From assembly GCA_942491735.1 (NCBI GenBank), contig CALOCN010000001.1, positions 1,318,336 through 1,382,335 on the forward strand: a stretch of DNA of 64,000 nucleotides, written 5' to 3'. The position numbers were made by a program, and so were the translations under genes. The DNA comes from CALOCN01 sp942491735 (GTDB taxonomy: Bacteria; Eisenbacteria; RBG-16-71-46; JABDJR01). A model generated the notes under the pieces. That model ran no database searches. It was given only the letters and a program-made list of their open reading frames with translations, and had not been told where the DNA came from. Shown piece after piece: positions 16,767 through 26,187 of this stretch (position 1 is its first letter; each line of letters opens with the position of its first letter).

Positions 16767-18014
16767 ATGACCCAGCTCCCTCCCTATGCTTTCGGAATCC
16801 TGGCCCGGGCCACCGGCGGTCCGGTGACGTCCGGCTCCCGGGTGGACGCCGCCCTGGATCGCGCGGTGCTCAGCGGCGCCGCGGCCCCCCTGGTGATCCG
16901 GGAGATGGACCGTCTGGGCTCTCCCTGGGACCCGTCCCGGCTCGTGCTGGCCATGGATTTCCTGGCCCCGGAGGTCGAGTCGGAGGTCCCGCGAAGTCGC
17001 GCGACCTGTCGTGACTTTGCCGATCGGCACGGGGTGACCCATGTCTACGATCTCAACATGGGGATCGGATCCCACGTGGCGGTGGAGTCCTCGGGGGTCA
17101 CACCGGGTCAGCTGGTCGTGGGTAGCGGACGCTGCCTTGGGGTGCTCGGGGGCGTTGGCACGCTGGGTCTGCCCCTGCAACCGACGGACCTGGCCCAGGC
17201 CCTGGTGACGGGGAGAACGACCCTGACCGTGCCGGAGGTGGTCCCGGTCCGGGTTACCGGCAGGCTCCCTCGCTGGGCCGGCCCCTGGGATCTGGCGGTG
17301 GCGGTGCGGGGGGCGGTCGGGGAGCGCCTTGCCGGAGCCCTGGTGGAGATTTCCGGCGAGATCCAGGACCTGCCGGTGGACCTGCGGGTGGGACTCTGTG
17401 GCCTGTTGGGGGAAATGGGAGCCCATGCGGCCCTGGTCGTCCCCGACGAGCGGGTGGTCGAGTTTCTCAGTCAGCGCGGGACGGATCTCGAGTTGGATCT
17501 CCCCACCGCGGACCCCGGAACCTCGGCCGGGGCGGTGGAGGTGGATCTCGGTTCCATCCATGCCATGGTCGCCACCGCATACCGTGGGTCGGCCACCCGG
17601 TTCAACGACGAGGAGCCCATCCAGGGGGTCTTTGTCGGTTCCTGTTACGGTGGACGCTATGAGGACCTCGCCCTGGTGGCGGAGGTGCTCAAGAAGGAGG
17701 GCCGGGTGCACCCACGCGTTCGCCTGGCCATTTCGCCGGCCACCCTGGAGACGGCACGGGCCTGTCTCCAGGCCGGCTTTCACGAGATTTTTCTTCAGGC
17801 CGGTGCCATGATCGCCGTCCCGGGCGGCGGTTCGGGCAGTGCCGGCGGAGGAGCCCTGTTCGGCGAAGGGGAGCGCATCGCCTCCACCGCCGAGTATCAT
17901 CGTCAACTCGACCCCGGGCAAGGCGTCCCGGAGGTGAGGATCGTAAGCCCGGCGGCAGCCGCCGTGGCGGCGGCGACCGGCCGCCTGACCGATCCCAGCC
18001 GTGTGATTTCCTAA
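16767..18014 (+). CDS. Aconitase/LeuC-family protein lacking Fe-S and catalytic residues
   Basis: 415 aa with the overall order of 3-isopropylmalate dehydratase large subunit. GIGSHVAVE matches G-I-x-H; VFVGSCYGGRYEDL (Cys293) matches the GSCTN.R..DL segment; GEGERIASTAEYHRQL and VSPAAAAVAAATGRLTDP match the C-terminal ERC.ST.NRNF and SPA.AA.SA.TG. Key residues are missing. The D-S-H-T motif is GSGRCLG (119-125), and the G-C-x-x-C that supplies two cluster ligands reads AGAMIAVPGGG (345-355). It therefore cannot bind a normal [4Fe-4S] cluster. Followed 11 nt later by ppdK. Probably a pseudo-enzyme or a re-purposed dehydratase; the small subunit is not present. Confidence 0.75.
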   Translation: MTQLPPYAFGILARATGGPVTSGSRVDAALDRAVLSGAAAPLVIREMDRLGSPWDPSRLVLAMDFLAPEVESEVPRSRATCRDFADRHGVTHVYDLNMGIGSHVAVESSGVTPGQLVVGSGRCLGVLGGVGTLGLPLQPTDLAQALVTGRTTLTVPEVVPVRVTGRLPRWAGPWDLAVAVRGAVGERLAGALVEISGEIQDLPVDLRVGLCGLLGEMGAHAALVVPDERVVEFLSQRGTDLELDLPTADPGTSAGAVEVDLGSIHAMVATAYRGSATRFNDEEPIQGVFVGSCYGGRYEDLALVAEVLKKEGRVHPRVRLAISPATLETARACLQAGFHEIFLQAGAMIAVPGGGSGSAGGGALFGEGERIASTAEYHRQLDPGQGVPEVRIVSPAAAAVAAATGRLTDPSRVIS

Positions 18015-18025
18015 GGAGGAGACTC

Positions 18026-20824
18026 TTGGAGCAGCAGTTGTATTTTTTCGGGGATGGGAAGGCCGAGGGGGATCGCACCATGCGCGACACGCTCGGCGGC
18101 AAGGGCGCGGGGTTGGCGGAAATGACCAACGCGGGGGTTCCGGTCCCGCCGGGGTTCACCCTCAGCACGCAGATCTGCATCGCCTTCTTCGATGAAGGGG
18201 GACGGGTTCCCGAGAGCGTGGCCCGCGAGCAGAGCGTGTACCTCAAGCGTCTCGAAACCTCCATGGGCAAGCGTCTCGGTGACGCCTCGGATCCGCTCCT
18301 GGTCAGCGTGCGCTCCGGGGCCAAGTTCTCCATGCCGGGCATGATGGACACGATCCTCAACCTGGGTCTCGGTGACGCCAGCGTGCAGGGTCTCGCCGCC
18401 ACCACGAACAACCCACGGTTCGCCTGGGACTGCTATCGGCGTTTCATCGCCATGTTTTCCGACGTGGTCCTGGAGATCCCCAAGCGCCGGTTCGAGGCGG
18501 TGCTCGAGGAACTCAAGGAGGCCCGCGGGGTCCGGGAGGACAACGACCTCACCGAGGACGACTTGCGCCAGGTTGTGGACCGGTCCAAGGCCATCGTGCT
18601 TGAGGCCACCGGCAAGGAGTTCCCCCAGGACGCCCGCCAGCAGCTCGACATGGCTCGCGATGCGGTGTTCCGTTCCTGGCACAATCCGCGCGCCAAGTAC
18701 TATCGCAAGCAGAACCGGATCCCGGACAGCCTCGGCACCGCGGTCAACGTCCAGGCCATGGTGTTCGGCAACCTCGGCGACGACTGCGCGACCGGGGTCG
18801 GGTTCACCCGCAATCCGGCCACCGGCGAGAAGGAGTTCTACGGGGAGTATCTCCCCAACGCCCAGGGCGAGGACGTGGTGGCCGGGATCCGCACCCCGCG
18901 GCCCATCACCGAACTCCAGAAGGAGATGCCCGAGGCGTATGCCCAGCTGCGCGAGATCACCACGCGACTCGAGCAGCACTACAAGGACATCCAGGACTTC
19001 GAGTTCACCATCGAGCGGGGCAAGCTCTACCTGCTCCAGACCCGCAACGGGAAGCGGACCGGGGTCGCCGCGGTGCGCATCGCGGTGGAGATGGTATCCG
19101 AGGGGCTGATCGACGAACGCACCGCGGTGTTGCGCGTTCCCCCCGGGGACCTGGATCAGTTGCTCCACCCCGCGGTGGACCCCGACGCCAAGCCGGCCAC
19201 CCTGGCCAAGGGATTGCCCGCCTCGCCGGGCGCAGCCAGCGGCGTCGCCGTCTTCCTTGCCGACGATGCCTTTGCCCGCAAGGAAAAGGGGGAGCGGGTC
19301 ATCCTCGTCCGGGCCGAAACCAACCCGGACGACATCCATGGCATGGACGCGGCCGAGGGCATTCTCACCTCGACCGGGGGCATGACCTCGCACGCCGCGG
19401 TTGTGGCGCGCGGGATGGGCACCCCCTGCGTGGTCGGCTGTGGCGCGGTCCAGGTAAGCGAACGCAACCGCGAGTTCAGGGTAGGGGAGACCGTGGTCAA
19501 GGAGGGGGAGTGGATCACCCTCGACGGCAGCACCGGCGAGCTGATGCTGGGCGAGGCGCCACTCAAGGAACCCGAGGTGGGGGGCGAGTTCGGCACCTTC
19601 ATGGCCTGGACCGACCAGTTCCGCAGGCTGGGGGTGAGGGCCAATGCCGACGTGGGTCGCGACGCCAACAAGGCCATCGAGTTCGGAGCCGAGGGCATCG
19701 GCCTCTGCCGTACCGAGCACATGTTCTTCGGTGAGGATCGGATCGCCCTGGTGCGGGAGATGATCCTCTCCGCGCCGGAGTTCCGCTCCGCCGAGTCCGA
19801 GGTGGCCCAGCTCGCCGCGGATCTGGCCAAGGCCGCAGCCGCGGATCGCGCCTCGGTCCAGGGGCGCCTCGATGAGGCCCAGGCCCGGCTCGATGCGGCC
19901 ACCAAGGGCTACCGCGGATCCCTGGCCAAACTGCTCCCGTTCCAGATCAACGACTTCATGGATGTGTTCCGGGCCATGAACGGGAAGCCGGTCACCATCC
20001 GGACCCTCGATCCGCCCCTGCATGAGTTCCTGCCCAAGCGGGAGGAGCTGCTGGTGCGGATCAACACCATGGAAATCAAGGGCCAGGCCGGGACCGAGCT
20101 CAACGATGCGCGCACCCTGCTGCAGCGGGTGGAACTCCTGCACGAGTTCAACCCCATGCTGGGTCATCGCGGCTGTCGTCTGGGCATCGTGTTCCCGGAG
20201 ATCACCGCCATGCAGGCCGAAGCGATCATCACCGCCGCCTGTCGCCTGCAGGAGGAGGGCCTGACCGTCCTTCCCGAGATCATGATTCCGCTGGTCGGGC
20301 ACGAGACCGAGCTCACGAACCAGCGCGCGATCGTGGACCAGGTGGCCAAGGAGACCATGGACAAGCTGGGCATCCGGGTGGAGTACCTGGTCGGGACCAT
20401 GATCGAGGTGCCCCGTGCCGCGCTGACCGCGGACGAGATCGCCCGTACCGCGCAGTTCTTCTCCTTCGGAACCAACGATCTCACCCAGATGACCCTCGGG
20501 TTCAGCCGGGACGACGTCTCGCGGTTCCTCCCCGAGTACGTGGGCCGGGGCATCATTCCCTGGGATCCCTTCATGAGCATCGATCGCACCGGGGTGGGGG
20601 ATCTCATGCGGATCGGGGTCGAGAAGGGACGCCGCACCAATCCCAAGCTCAAGATCGGGATCTGCGGCGAACACGGGGGCGACCCGGAATCGGTGCGCTT
20701 CTGCCACACCCTCGGGTTCGACTACGTGTCCTGCAGTCCGTATCGCGTGCCCATTGCCCGTCTGGCCGCGGCCCAGGCCGCCCTGCTCGAGGACGAGGAG
20801 GTCCAGGTCGCGGTTACCGCCTGA
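18026..20824 (+). CDS. ppdK: Pyruvate, phosphate dikinase
   Basis: Interconverts pyruvate + ATP + Pi with PEP + AMP + PPi. The order is N-terminal ATP-grasp nucleotide domain, phosphohistidine domain with GGMTSHAAVVARGMGTPCVV (catalytic His about 456) and C-terminal PEP/pyruvate TIM barrel ending with GICGEHGGDP (Cys about 880). At 932 aa it is somewhat longer than typical (about 870-900). An Ala/Glu/Asp-rich helical insert around 590-625 explains this. The TTG start at 18026 is supported by TAAGGAGGAG (18012-18021), which also contains the stop of the preceding gene. Reversible glycolysis or gluconeogenesis is the likely role. Confidence 0.95.
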   Translation: MEQQLYFFGDGKAEGDRTMRDTLGGKGAGLAEMTNAGVPVPPGFTLSTQICIAFFDEGGRVPESVAREQSVYLKRLETSMGKRLGDASDPLLVSVRSGAKFSMPGMMDTILNLGLGDASVQGLAATTNNPRFAWDCYRRFIAMFSDVVLEIPKRRFEAVLEELKEARGVREDNDLTEDDLRQVVDRSKAIVLEATGKEFPQDARQQLDMARDAVFRSWHNPRAKYYRKQNRIPDSLGTAVNVQAMVFGNLGDDCATGVGFTRNPATGEKEFYGEYLPNAQGEDVVAGIRTPRPITELQKEMPEAYAQLREITTRLEQHYKDIQDFEFTIERGKLYLLQTRNGKRTGVAAVRIAVEMVSEGLIDERTAVLRVPPGDLDQLLHPAVDPDAKPATLAKGLPASPGAASGVAVFLADDAFARKEKGERVILVRAETNPDDIHGMDAAEGILTSTGGMTSHAAVVARGMGTPCVVGCGAVQVSERNREFRVGETVVKEGEWITLDGSTGELMLGEAPLKEPEVGGEFGTFMAWTDQFRRLGVRANADVGRDANKAIEFGAEGIGLCRTEHMFFGEDRIALVREMILSAPEFRSAESEVAQLAADLAKAAAADRASVQGRLDEAQARLDAATKGYRGSLAKLLPFQINDFMDVFRAMNGKPVTIRTLDPPLHEFLPKREELLVRINTMEIKGQAGTELNDARTLLQRVELLHEFNPMLGHRGCRLGIVFPEITAMQAEAIITAACRLQEEGLTVLPEIMIPLVGHETELTNQRAIVDQVAKETMDKLGIRVEYLVGTMIEVPRAALTADEIARTAQFFSFGTNDLTQMTLGFSRDDVSRFLPEYVGRGIIPWDPFMSIDRTGVGDLMRIGVEKGRRTNPKLKIGICGEHGGDPESVRFCHTLGFDYVSCSPYRVPIARLAAAQAALLEDEEVQVAVTA

Positions 20825-20843
20825 GTCCGCATCGGGGGTCGCG

Positions 20844-21533
20844 GTGATCATCCCGGCCCTCGACGAGGAGCGCTCGATCGGGAAGGTGCTCGGGGACATC
20901 CCCGGGCCCTTTCGGGATCGGGTCATCGTGGTGGACAACGGGAGCCGCGACGCCACCGCCCGGGTGGCCCGGGAGGCGGGGGCGGTGGTCCTTTCCGAGC
21001 CCCGGCGCGGGTACGGCGCAGCCTGTCTGAAGGGGCTCGCCTATCTCGGGGAGCACCCGCCCCGCATCGTGGTGTTCCTGGATGGGGACTACAGCGACCA
21101 TCCGCAGGAGATGACCGCCCTCGTGGCGCCGATTCTGGCCGGCGAGGCGGAACTGGTCATCGGTTCCCGGGTGTTAGGAGTGCACGAGGCCGGCGCCCTG
21201 GCCCCCCAGGCCCGATTCGGGAACTGGCTGGCCACCCGTCTCATCCGGATCTTCTGGGGTGCCGCGTTCACCGATCTGGGGCCCTTTCGCGCGGTCACCT
21301 GGCAGGCCCTGGAACAGGTCGGCATGGAGGATCGGGACTATGGCTGGACGGTGGAACTCCAGGTGAAGGCCGCCCAGCGCGGGATCCGCAGCACCGAGGT
21401 CCCCGTGTCCTACCGACACCGGATCGGGGTGAGCAAGGTCACCCGCACCCTGCGGGGGTCGTTCCTGGCCGGAAAGAAGATTCTCTGGGTGATCTTTCGG
21501 GAAGCGTTGCGCGGTCGCGGAGGCACCCCCTGA
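20844..21533 (+). CDS. Glycosyltransferase family 2
   Basis: GT-A type glycosyltransferase of about 229 aa: VIIPALDEERSIGKVL, VVDNGSRDAT, RRGYGAACLKGL, the metal/sugar-nucleotide motif FLDGDYSDHP and YGWTVELQVKAAQRG match the polyprenol-phosphate-sugar synthase-like GT2 group. GTG 20844 is the only reasonable start between the ppdK stop and the conserved first strand. A start inside ppdK (20754) is possible but would overlap by 70 nt. The C-terminus (ITRTLRGSFLAGKKILW-type) is amphipathic and may contact the membrane. The stop overlaps the next ATG. Confidence 0.85.
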   Translation: MIIPALDEERSIGKVLGDIPGPFRDRVIVVDNGSRDATARVAREAGAVVLSEPRRGYGAACLKGLAYLGEHPPRIVVFLDGDYSDHPQEMTALVAPILAGEAELVIGSRVLGVHEAGALAPQARFGNWLATRLIRIFWGAAFTDLGPFRAVTWQALEQVGMEDRDYGWTVELQVKAAQRGIRSTEVPVSYRHRIGVSKVTRTLRGSFLAGKKILWVIFREALRGRGGTP

Positions 21534-22165
21534 TGGAACCGGGTCGCCGGGCGTTGCTCCTCGTTCTGGGTTGCCTGATGCTCTCCGGCTGCGCGGCGTC
21601 GGTGCGCGACGCCACCACCATGGAGTACCTCGAACCCGAACTCCCCGCCGCGGCGTTCCGGGAGCAGGGGTTTGCCCTCCTTCCCTCCCTGGCCTCGCCG
21701 GACGAGGATCTCATCCACGATCTGGTGGTGGAACTCGCGCTCCGCATGCACATCGTGCGCCCCGACCTCGGGATGCGCCTCCCCGACGAGGTGGAGGAGC
21801 GGATCTTCCGCTTCCATCTCGAGGGCGCCATCAGCGAAGCGTTCCACGCCTGGCGAGGTGACGGCGGGAACCTGGAGAACGCAATGGGGGAGATCTCGAC
21901 CGTCCTGGAAGTGCGGTACCTGATGTTCGTCCCCCGGGCGAGGATCCTCGACCACGTTGCGACCTCGGGAGCATCGGTGGATCAGGCGAGTGGAGCGCGG
22001 TACGAGGTGCTGGCCGTGGTCTGGGACGCACGGGAAGAGCGCGTGGTCTGGGCCGCCAACGGTTCCGCCGTGGCGGATCGCCCGGGACGTGCGGACAGCC
22101 TGCCCGGTCCGCAAGAGTTCATCCGGGTTGCCGCGGACGGTCTGGTGAAGCGGTTGCCGTCGTGA
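21533..22165 (+). CDS. Predicted lipoprotein of unknown function
   Basis: 210 aa; MEPGRRALLLVLGCLMLSGC gives a lipobox LSGC with a lipidated cysteine at 20. The mature part is mixed alpha/beta with no motif I recognise (EVRYLMFVPRARILD, YEVLAVVWDAREERVVW). The beta-strand pairs are reminiscent of small outer-membrane assembly or DUF-type lipoproteins. ATGA overlap with the glycosyltransferase indicates co-expression with it and ppdK. Confidence 0.72.
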   Translation: MEPGRRALLLVLGCLMLSGCAASVRDATTMEYLEPELPAAAFREQGFALLPSLASPDEDLIHDLVVELALRMHIVRPDLGMRLPDEVEERIFRFHLEGAISEAFHAWRGDGGNLENAMGEISTVLEVRYLMFVPRARILDHVATSGASVDQASGARYEVLAVVWDAREERVVWAANGSAVADRPGRADSLPGPQEFIRVAADGLVKRLPS

Positions 22166-22191
22166 TGCATCCTCGCCCCGGCGGTCGCGCT

Positions 22192-22220
22192 TTGACACCC
22201 ATGGCCCCGCTTGCTATCGT
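22192..22220 (+). promoter_or_regulatory. Sigma-70-type promoter
   Basis: TTGACA (22192-22197), 17-nt spacer, TATCGT (22215-22220), about 100 nt before GTG 22320. The spacer end CGCTTGC is the same as in the 11769 promoter. Confidence 0.68.
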
Positions 22221-22319
22221 TTCCTACCCCATTGGCGTCGTACTTTTGCGCACGATCCCGTCGCGTGCTCCGCGAACACCAGCCCGTTCCACCCTGACCC
22301 CACAGCAAGGAGACCCGGC

Positions 22320-24536
22320 GTGACCTGGTTCGAACGATGGCGCGGTCTGAGTTGGGACCCCCCCGGGGAAGTCGGCTGGCTTTTCTTCCTCCTCGCCTTC
22401 GGCGTGGTGGCCTACGCGATCTTCCTCTATCGACACAACGACGCTCCGCTCACCCGCGGCATGCGCACCTTGCTGGTCGGGTTGCGGGCGGTGGCCCTGC
22501 TGGTCCTGGTGGCCATCCTCGCCCGCCCCGTGCTCAGCCTGGCCGTACCGGGTGGGGCGGCGCGTGGAGTCCTGGTGCTCGCGGACCGTTCGGCCAGCAT
22601 GGGGCTTCCCGGGGCCGCCCCCGGGACCACCCGGGAAGATGAACTCCTGCGCTCGGTGGAGTCGGTGCGGTTGGCGCTGGAGTCCAGCTACCCCCTGGTC
22701 ACCCGGGGATTCGACGCGGGGCTCGGGGCCCCGTTCGATGCCCGTTCGCCCCAGCCGGCGACCGGGGCGGTCACCGATCTCGCCGCCGCCCTCGAGTTGG
22801 GGCTGGCCGAGGGGGGCACCCTGGGCCGTCCCGGAGCGATGGTGCTCGTCAGCGACGGCACCCAGACCACCGGCGCCGACCCGATCCCCCTCGCCCGCCG
22901 CATGGGGGTGCCCTTGCACGTGGTCGGACTGGGTTCCCCCCGGCCGGTCTCGGATCTCTCCCTGACCCGGATCCGGGTCAACCGTGAGGCTTTTCTTGGG
23001 GAACGAACCCCGCTGGAGGCGGTGATCCGTCTGCAGGGGCTCAGCGCGGACTCGGTGGAAGTCACCCTCCTGGACGTGACCGAGGAGCCGGTGTCCCTGG
23101 CCACCGAGCGGATCGCGGTGCGAGCCATGGGGGCGGAGCAACGGGTCGCCCTCGTCTTCACCCCGCGCGAAACCGGTCTCCGTTTTCTCGAGGTGCGGGT
23201 CTCGACCCTCGAGGGCGAAGCCACCCACATCAACAATCGACGCCTTGCCGCGATCGAGGTACGCGAGGAAAAGACCGGCATCCTGTTCCTCAGCGGACGG
23301 ATGACCTGGGATCACAGCTTTCTTCGACGCGCCCTGGAAGCGGACTCCACCCTGGAGGTGACCGCCGCGTTCTGGAAGGACCGGCAGTTCACCACCCTGC
23401 GCACCGGCGAGGCCGCTCCTGCCCTGGACGCCAACGGTCTGCGCGAGGTGCGGGTGGTCGTTCTCGATCATGTGGATCCGGATCAGTTGGGCGCCGACGG
23501 CATGCAGGCCGTGGCCGGATTCTGCCGGGCCGGCGGGGGACTCCTCCTCGTCTCGGGGGGGTCCAGCGGGGCCCTGTCCTCCTGGGCCGGAACTCCCATC
23601 GAGGAACTGCTTCCGGTTCGCATCAACGACACCGGGGTGGGCGGGGAACTCAGCGCGCGATTGACTCCCCAGGCCCGGCGCCACGTGCTGTTCGACCCGG
23701 CCGTTCCCGGCGCCGCCCCCCTGGAAGCCTGGAACGATCTTCCGCCGCTGGCCGTGGCCCCAAGCCTGGGTCCGGTCAAGGGCGCGGCCGAAGCGTTCCT
23801 GACCGCGCCCGGACCGGCGGAACCGCTTCCCGTGCTTTCCTGGATGCGGGTGGGCGGTGGCCGCTCGGTCCTGCTCGCCGCGGGCGGGGCCTGGAAGTGG
23901 GACTTTGCCAGTTCCGCGCACCGTCCCGCCGGCAACGTCATGCCCGGGTGGTGGCGTCGCACCCTCCACTGGCTGGCCCGCCCCGACGTGGAAACCCGGC
24001 TCGACATCCACCCCGAGGAGCCGGTGGTGGGACGGGGGCGCGCGGTGACCGTGGTGGGCCGGGTCACCGACGATGCCTACCAGCCGATTCCCGGGACCCG
24101 GGTCGAGGTCGATGTGGAACCCATGCCCGGGGTCGACGCGGAGTCGCGCCGGGTCACCCTGACCGGATCCGAGGGGTTCTTCAGCGGTGATGTGGCTGGA
24201 TTGCCCCCGGGACGCTATCGCTATACCGGCAGGGCCAGCGCCGGCTCCAACTCCCTGGGAACGGTGGAGGGCGTGTTTGCCGTCGATTCCCTGGGTGCCG
24301 AGATGGAGCGTCTGGAAGCGGATCACGAACTCCTGACCCGACTCGCCCAGGCAGGCGGGGGGGCATTCTGGTCCCCCGACTCGTTGCACGGCCTGCCGGC
24401 GACCTTCCGCACCCTCGAGCGCGAGGGAGAGGAACGTCTCCAGGTCGCGGTGTGGGATCATCCGCTGCTCTTCACCCTCTTCGTCCTCGCCGCGTCCATG
24501 GAATGGTTGCTGCGCCGTCGACGAGGCCTCGTCTAG
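22320..24536 (+). CDS. Membrane protein with von Willebrand-type and GATase-1-like regions
   Basis: 738 aa. Two N-terminal membrane helices (about 19-37 and 50-72) are followed by a vWA-like domain with a MIDAS motif D89-R-S91-A-S93 and VLVSDGTQTTGADP. Then comes a GATase-1-like Rossmann region (GILFLSGRMTWDHSFLRRAL, VVVLDHVDPDQLG, GGGLLLVSGGSSG) and a C-terminal membrane helix (PLLFTLFVLAASMEWLLRRRR). This architecture is known from uncharacterised BatA-like proteins of several Gram-negative phyla; the glutaminase cysteine is not evident. GTG 22320 has AAGGAG (22306-22311). The large central domain is predicted to be extracytoplasmic. Confidence 0.8.
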   Translation: MTWFERWRGLSWDPPGEVGWLFFLLAFGVVAYAIFLYRHNDAPLTRGMRTLLVGLRAVALLVLVAILARPVLSLAVPGGAARGVLVLADRSASMGLPGAAPGTTREDELLRSVESVRLALESSYPLVTRGFDAGLGAPFDARSPQPATGAVTDLAAALELGLAEGGTLGRPGAMVLVSDGTQTTGADPIPLARRMGVPLHVVGLGSPRPVSDLSLTRIRVNREAFLGERTPLEAVIRLQGLSADSVEVTLLDVTEEPVSLATERIAVRAMGAEQRVALVFTPRETGLRFLEVRVSTLEGEATHINNRRLAAIEVREEKTGILFLSGRMTWDHSFLRRALEADSTLEVTAAFWKDRQFTTLRTGEAAPALDANGLREVRVVVLDHVDPDQLGADGMQAVAGFCRAGGGLLLVSGGSSGALSSWAGTPIEELLPVRINDTGVGGELSARLTPQARRHVLFDPAVPGAAPLEAWNDLPPLAVAPSLGPVKGAAEAFLTAPGPAEPLPVLSWMRVGGGRSVLLAAGGAWKWDFASSAHRPAGNVMPGWWRRTLHWLARPDVETRLDIHPEEPVVGRGRAVTVVGRVTDDAYQPIPGTRVEVDVEPMPGVDAESRRVTLTGSEGFFSGDVAGLPPGRYRYTGRASAGSNSLGTVEGVFAVDSLGAEMERLEADHELLTRLAQAGGGAFWSPDSLHGLPATFRTLEREGEERLQVAVWDHPLLFTLFVLAASMEWLLRRRRGLV

Positions 24537-24583
24537 CCAATTCACTCCCGTCCGTTTGACCTCCCCGTCCCAAGGGAGGCGCG

Positions 24584-25453
24584 ATGCGTCGCGTATCGGT
24601 GCGGTGGTTCGTGGGCCTGTTGTGGATTCTTGTTCTGGCGGGGGGGCGTGACGCGCGCGCCGATCCCCGCATCAACGAGTTCGTGGCCAGACCCCAGGGG
24701 GGTGAAGGAGAGTGGATCGAGTTGATCCACACCGGTTCCCATGAACTGGATCTCGCCGGCTGGACCCTCAATGACGGAACCGGTCGGCGTCGCGCCTTGC
24801 CGCTCGGAACGCGGATGGCTCCCGGTTCCTACCTCATCCTGGCCTCGCGCCCGGACAGTCTCCGCATTCACTTCGCACTGGCGGACTCCGTGGACGTGGT
24901 GCGCCCGGACGGGTGGCCGGTCCTCAACGACCGGGATGCCGGCGCGGGGATGCCCGCCGATGTGATGGTGTTGCGGGATGCGACCGGAGTCCGGATCGAC
25001 TCGGTCGCGTACTTCGAGGATTGGCTCCCCCCGCAGACCGGGGTCAGCCTGGAGCGGGGGAGTCCGTCCCTTCCCGGCACGGATCCCGGCACCTGGGGGT
25101 GGTCGTTGGATCCCACCGGCGGGACTCCCGGCCGGGCCAACTCCCTCGCCACCGGCTCCCGGGAACAGGGGGTACTGCATGGCCCTCCCGTGGTCGAACC
25201 ATCCCGCACACCGGCACGGTTCGGGTACCGGCTTCCCGGCCCTGGAACGCTGGCCATCTGGCTTCTGGATCGTGAAGGGTGTCGGGTCGCCGTGTTGCGC
25301 GAGCCCACCCCGGCTCCTGCGAGCGGTCGCTGGATCTGGGGCCCCCAGCATCCCCGCCCGGGGCGCTCGGGTCTGTATTTCCTGTGTCTGCGCTGGGAAG
25401 CTCCGCCGGAGATTCCGGTGCGAGCGTGTCGTTCCGTGTGGGTGAGCCAATGA
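24584..25453 (+). CDS. Exported lamin-tail-domain protein
   Basis: 289 aa. An N-terminal signal (MRRVSVRWFVGLLWILVLAGG...ARA) precedes a bacterial lamin-tail (LTD) domain: PRINEFVARPQGGEGEWIEL, LDLAGWTLNDGTG, LGTRMAPGSYLILA and SVAYFEDW. The C-terminal ~80 residues (YRLPGPGTLAIWLLDREG, GRWIWGPQHPRPGRSGLYFL) look like a FlgD-type repeat. Extracellular LTD domains are usually found in surface or nuclease-linked proteins; no nuclease motif here. An ATGA overlap couples it to the next gene. Confidence 0.8.
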   Translation: MRRVSVRWFVGLLWILVLAGGRDARADPRINEFVARPQGGEGEWIELIHTGSHELDLAGWTLNDGTGRRRALPLGTRMAPGSYLILASRPDSLRIHFALADSVDVVRPDGWPVLNDRDAGAGMPADVMVLRDATGVRIDSVAYFEDWLPPQTGVSLERGSPSLPGTDPGTWGWSLDPTGGTPGRANSLATGSREQGVLHGPPVVEPSRTPARFGYRLPGPGTLAIWLLDREGCRVAVLREPTPAPASGRWIWGPQHPRPGRSGLYFLCLRWEAPPEIPVRACRSVWVSQ

Positions 25454-26187
25454 CCGGGGCGCGGCGACGCCCAAGCCGGTTCGGGATCCTGCTCGGTGTC
25501 CTGGTCCTGGCTTTGCCGATCACCGAGGGTCTTGCCCAGGCGTTCGATGGAGCTCACGCCCTGGACCAACTGCGCGCGGGGCCGGGCACCCTTCCGGTCC
25601 CCGGATGGCGAGTGGAGGTGGGGGCCCGGTCCTGGGAGCATCTCGCGGAGACCCTCGAAACGACGGGTCGGCTCACCCTGCGAAGAACCGGGTGGGGTAC
25701 GGAGATCGGCTGGACACGTCTTGGAACCCCGTCGGGAGACTGGAACGCCCTGCGCATGGGTTTGATCCTGGGGACCAACCGGGCCCGGATCCACTGCGGC
25801 GCGGTGTGGGAACGGTTCCGGGACGAGGAGGCTGTTCCGGTGTGGGGGCGCCTGGTCCTGGTTCCCCTGTCTGCGCTGGCCCTGGATGTCAGCCTGGAAC
25901 ACGATCCCGCCGGTCCGACGGAATCCACCCGCATGGCCGCCGGAGCCTATGTGGGGATGGGTGATTGGGCGGGGGGGATCCTCATAGGGCCCGGCGACCG
26001 AATCGAGTTCTCGGTGGCCCTGCGTGCGACGCCGGCTCTCACCTGGAGCGCGCGGTTCGACAACAACGGAGTGGGCGCGGGGATCGAGTTCCGATTCGGT
26101 TCGGTGAAGTTGGGTGGAGACTCCCTGTCCCACGCGGTGCTGGGGCGGGTGGCCGCCGTGCGTCTGCGGATGGGGACACCCGGATGA
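25450..26187 (+). CDS. Exported beta-rich protein, possible small outer-membrane barrel
   Basis: 245 aa with signal peptide (RFGILLGVLVLALPITEGLAQA). The remainder alternates hydrophobic and polar residues in strand-length blocks ending in aromatic or Arg residues (WRVEVGARSW, LTWSARFDNNGVGAGIEFRFGSV), which suggests a beta-barrel. The family is not recognised. It overlaps the LTD gene upstream and the next exported gene downstream by 4 nt each, so the three are one translational unit. Confidence 0.65.
   Translation: MTGARRRPSRFGILLGVLVLALPITEGLAQAFDGAHALDQLRAGPGTLPVPGWRVEVGARSWEHLAETLETTGRLTLRRTGWGTEIGWTRLGTPSGDWNALRMGLILGTNRARIHCGAVWERFRDEEAVPVWGRLVLVPLSALALDVSLEHDPAGPTESTRMAAGAYVGMGDWAGGILIGPGDRIEFSVALRATPALTWSARFDNNGVGAGIEFRFGSVKLGGDSLSHAVLGRVAAVRLRMGTPG

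Noticed and set aside
18011..20956. 981-codon minus-strand open frame opposite ppdK
   Set aside because: Shadow of ppdK, whose catalytic motifs are intact in the plus frame.
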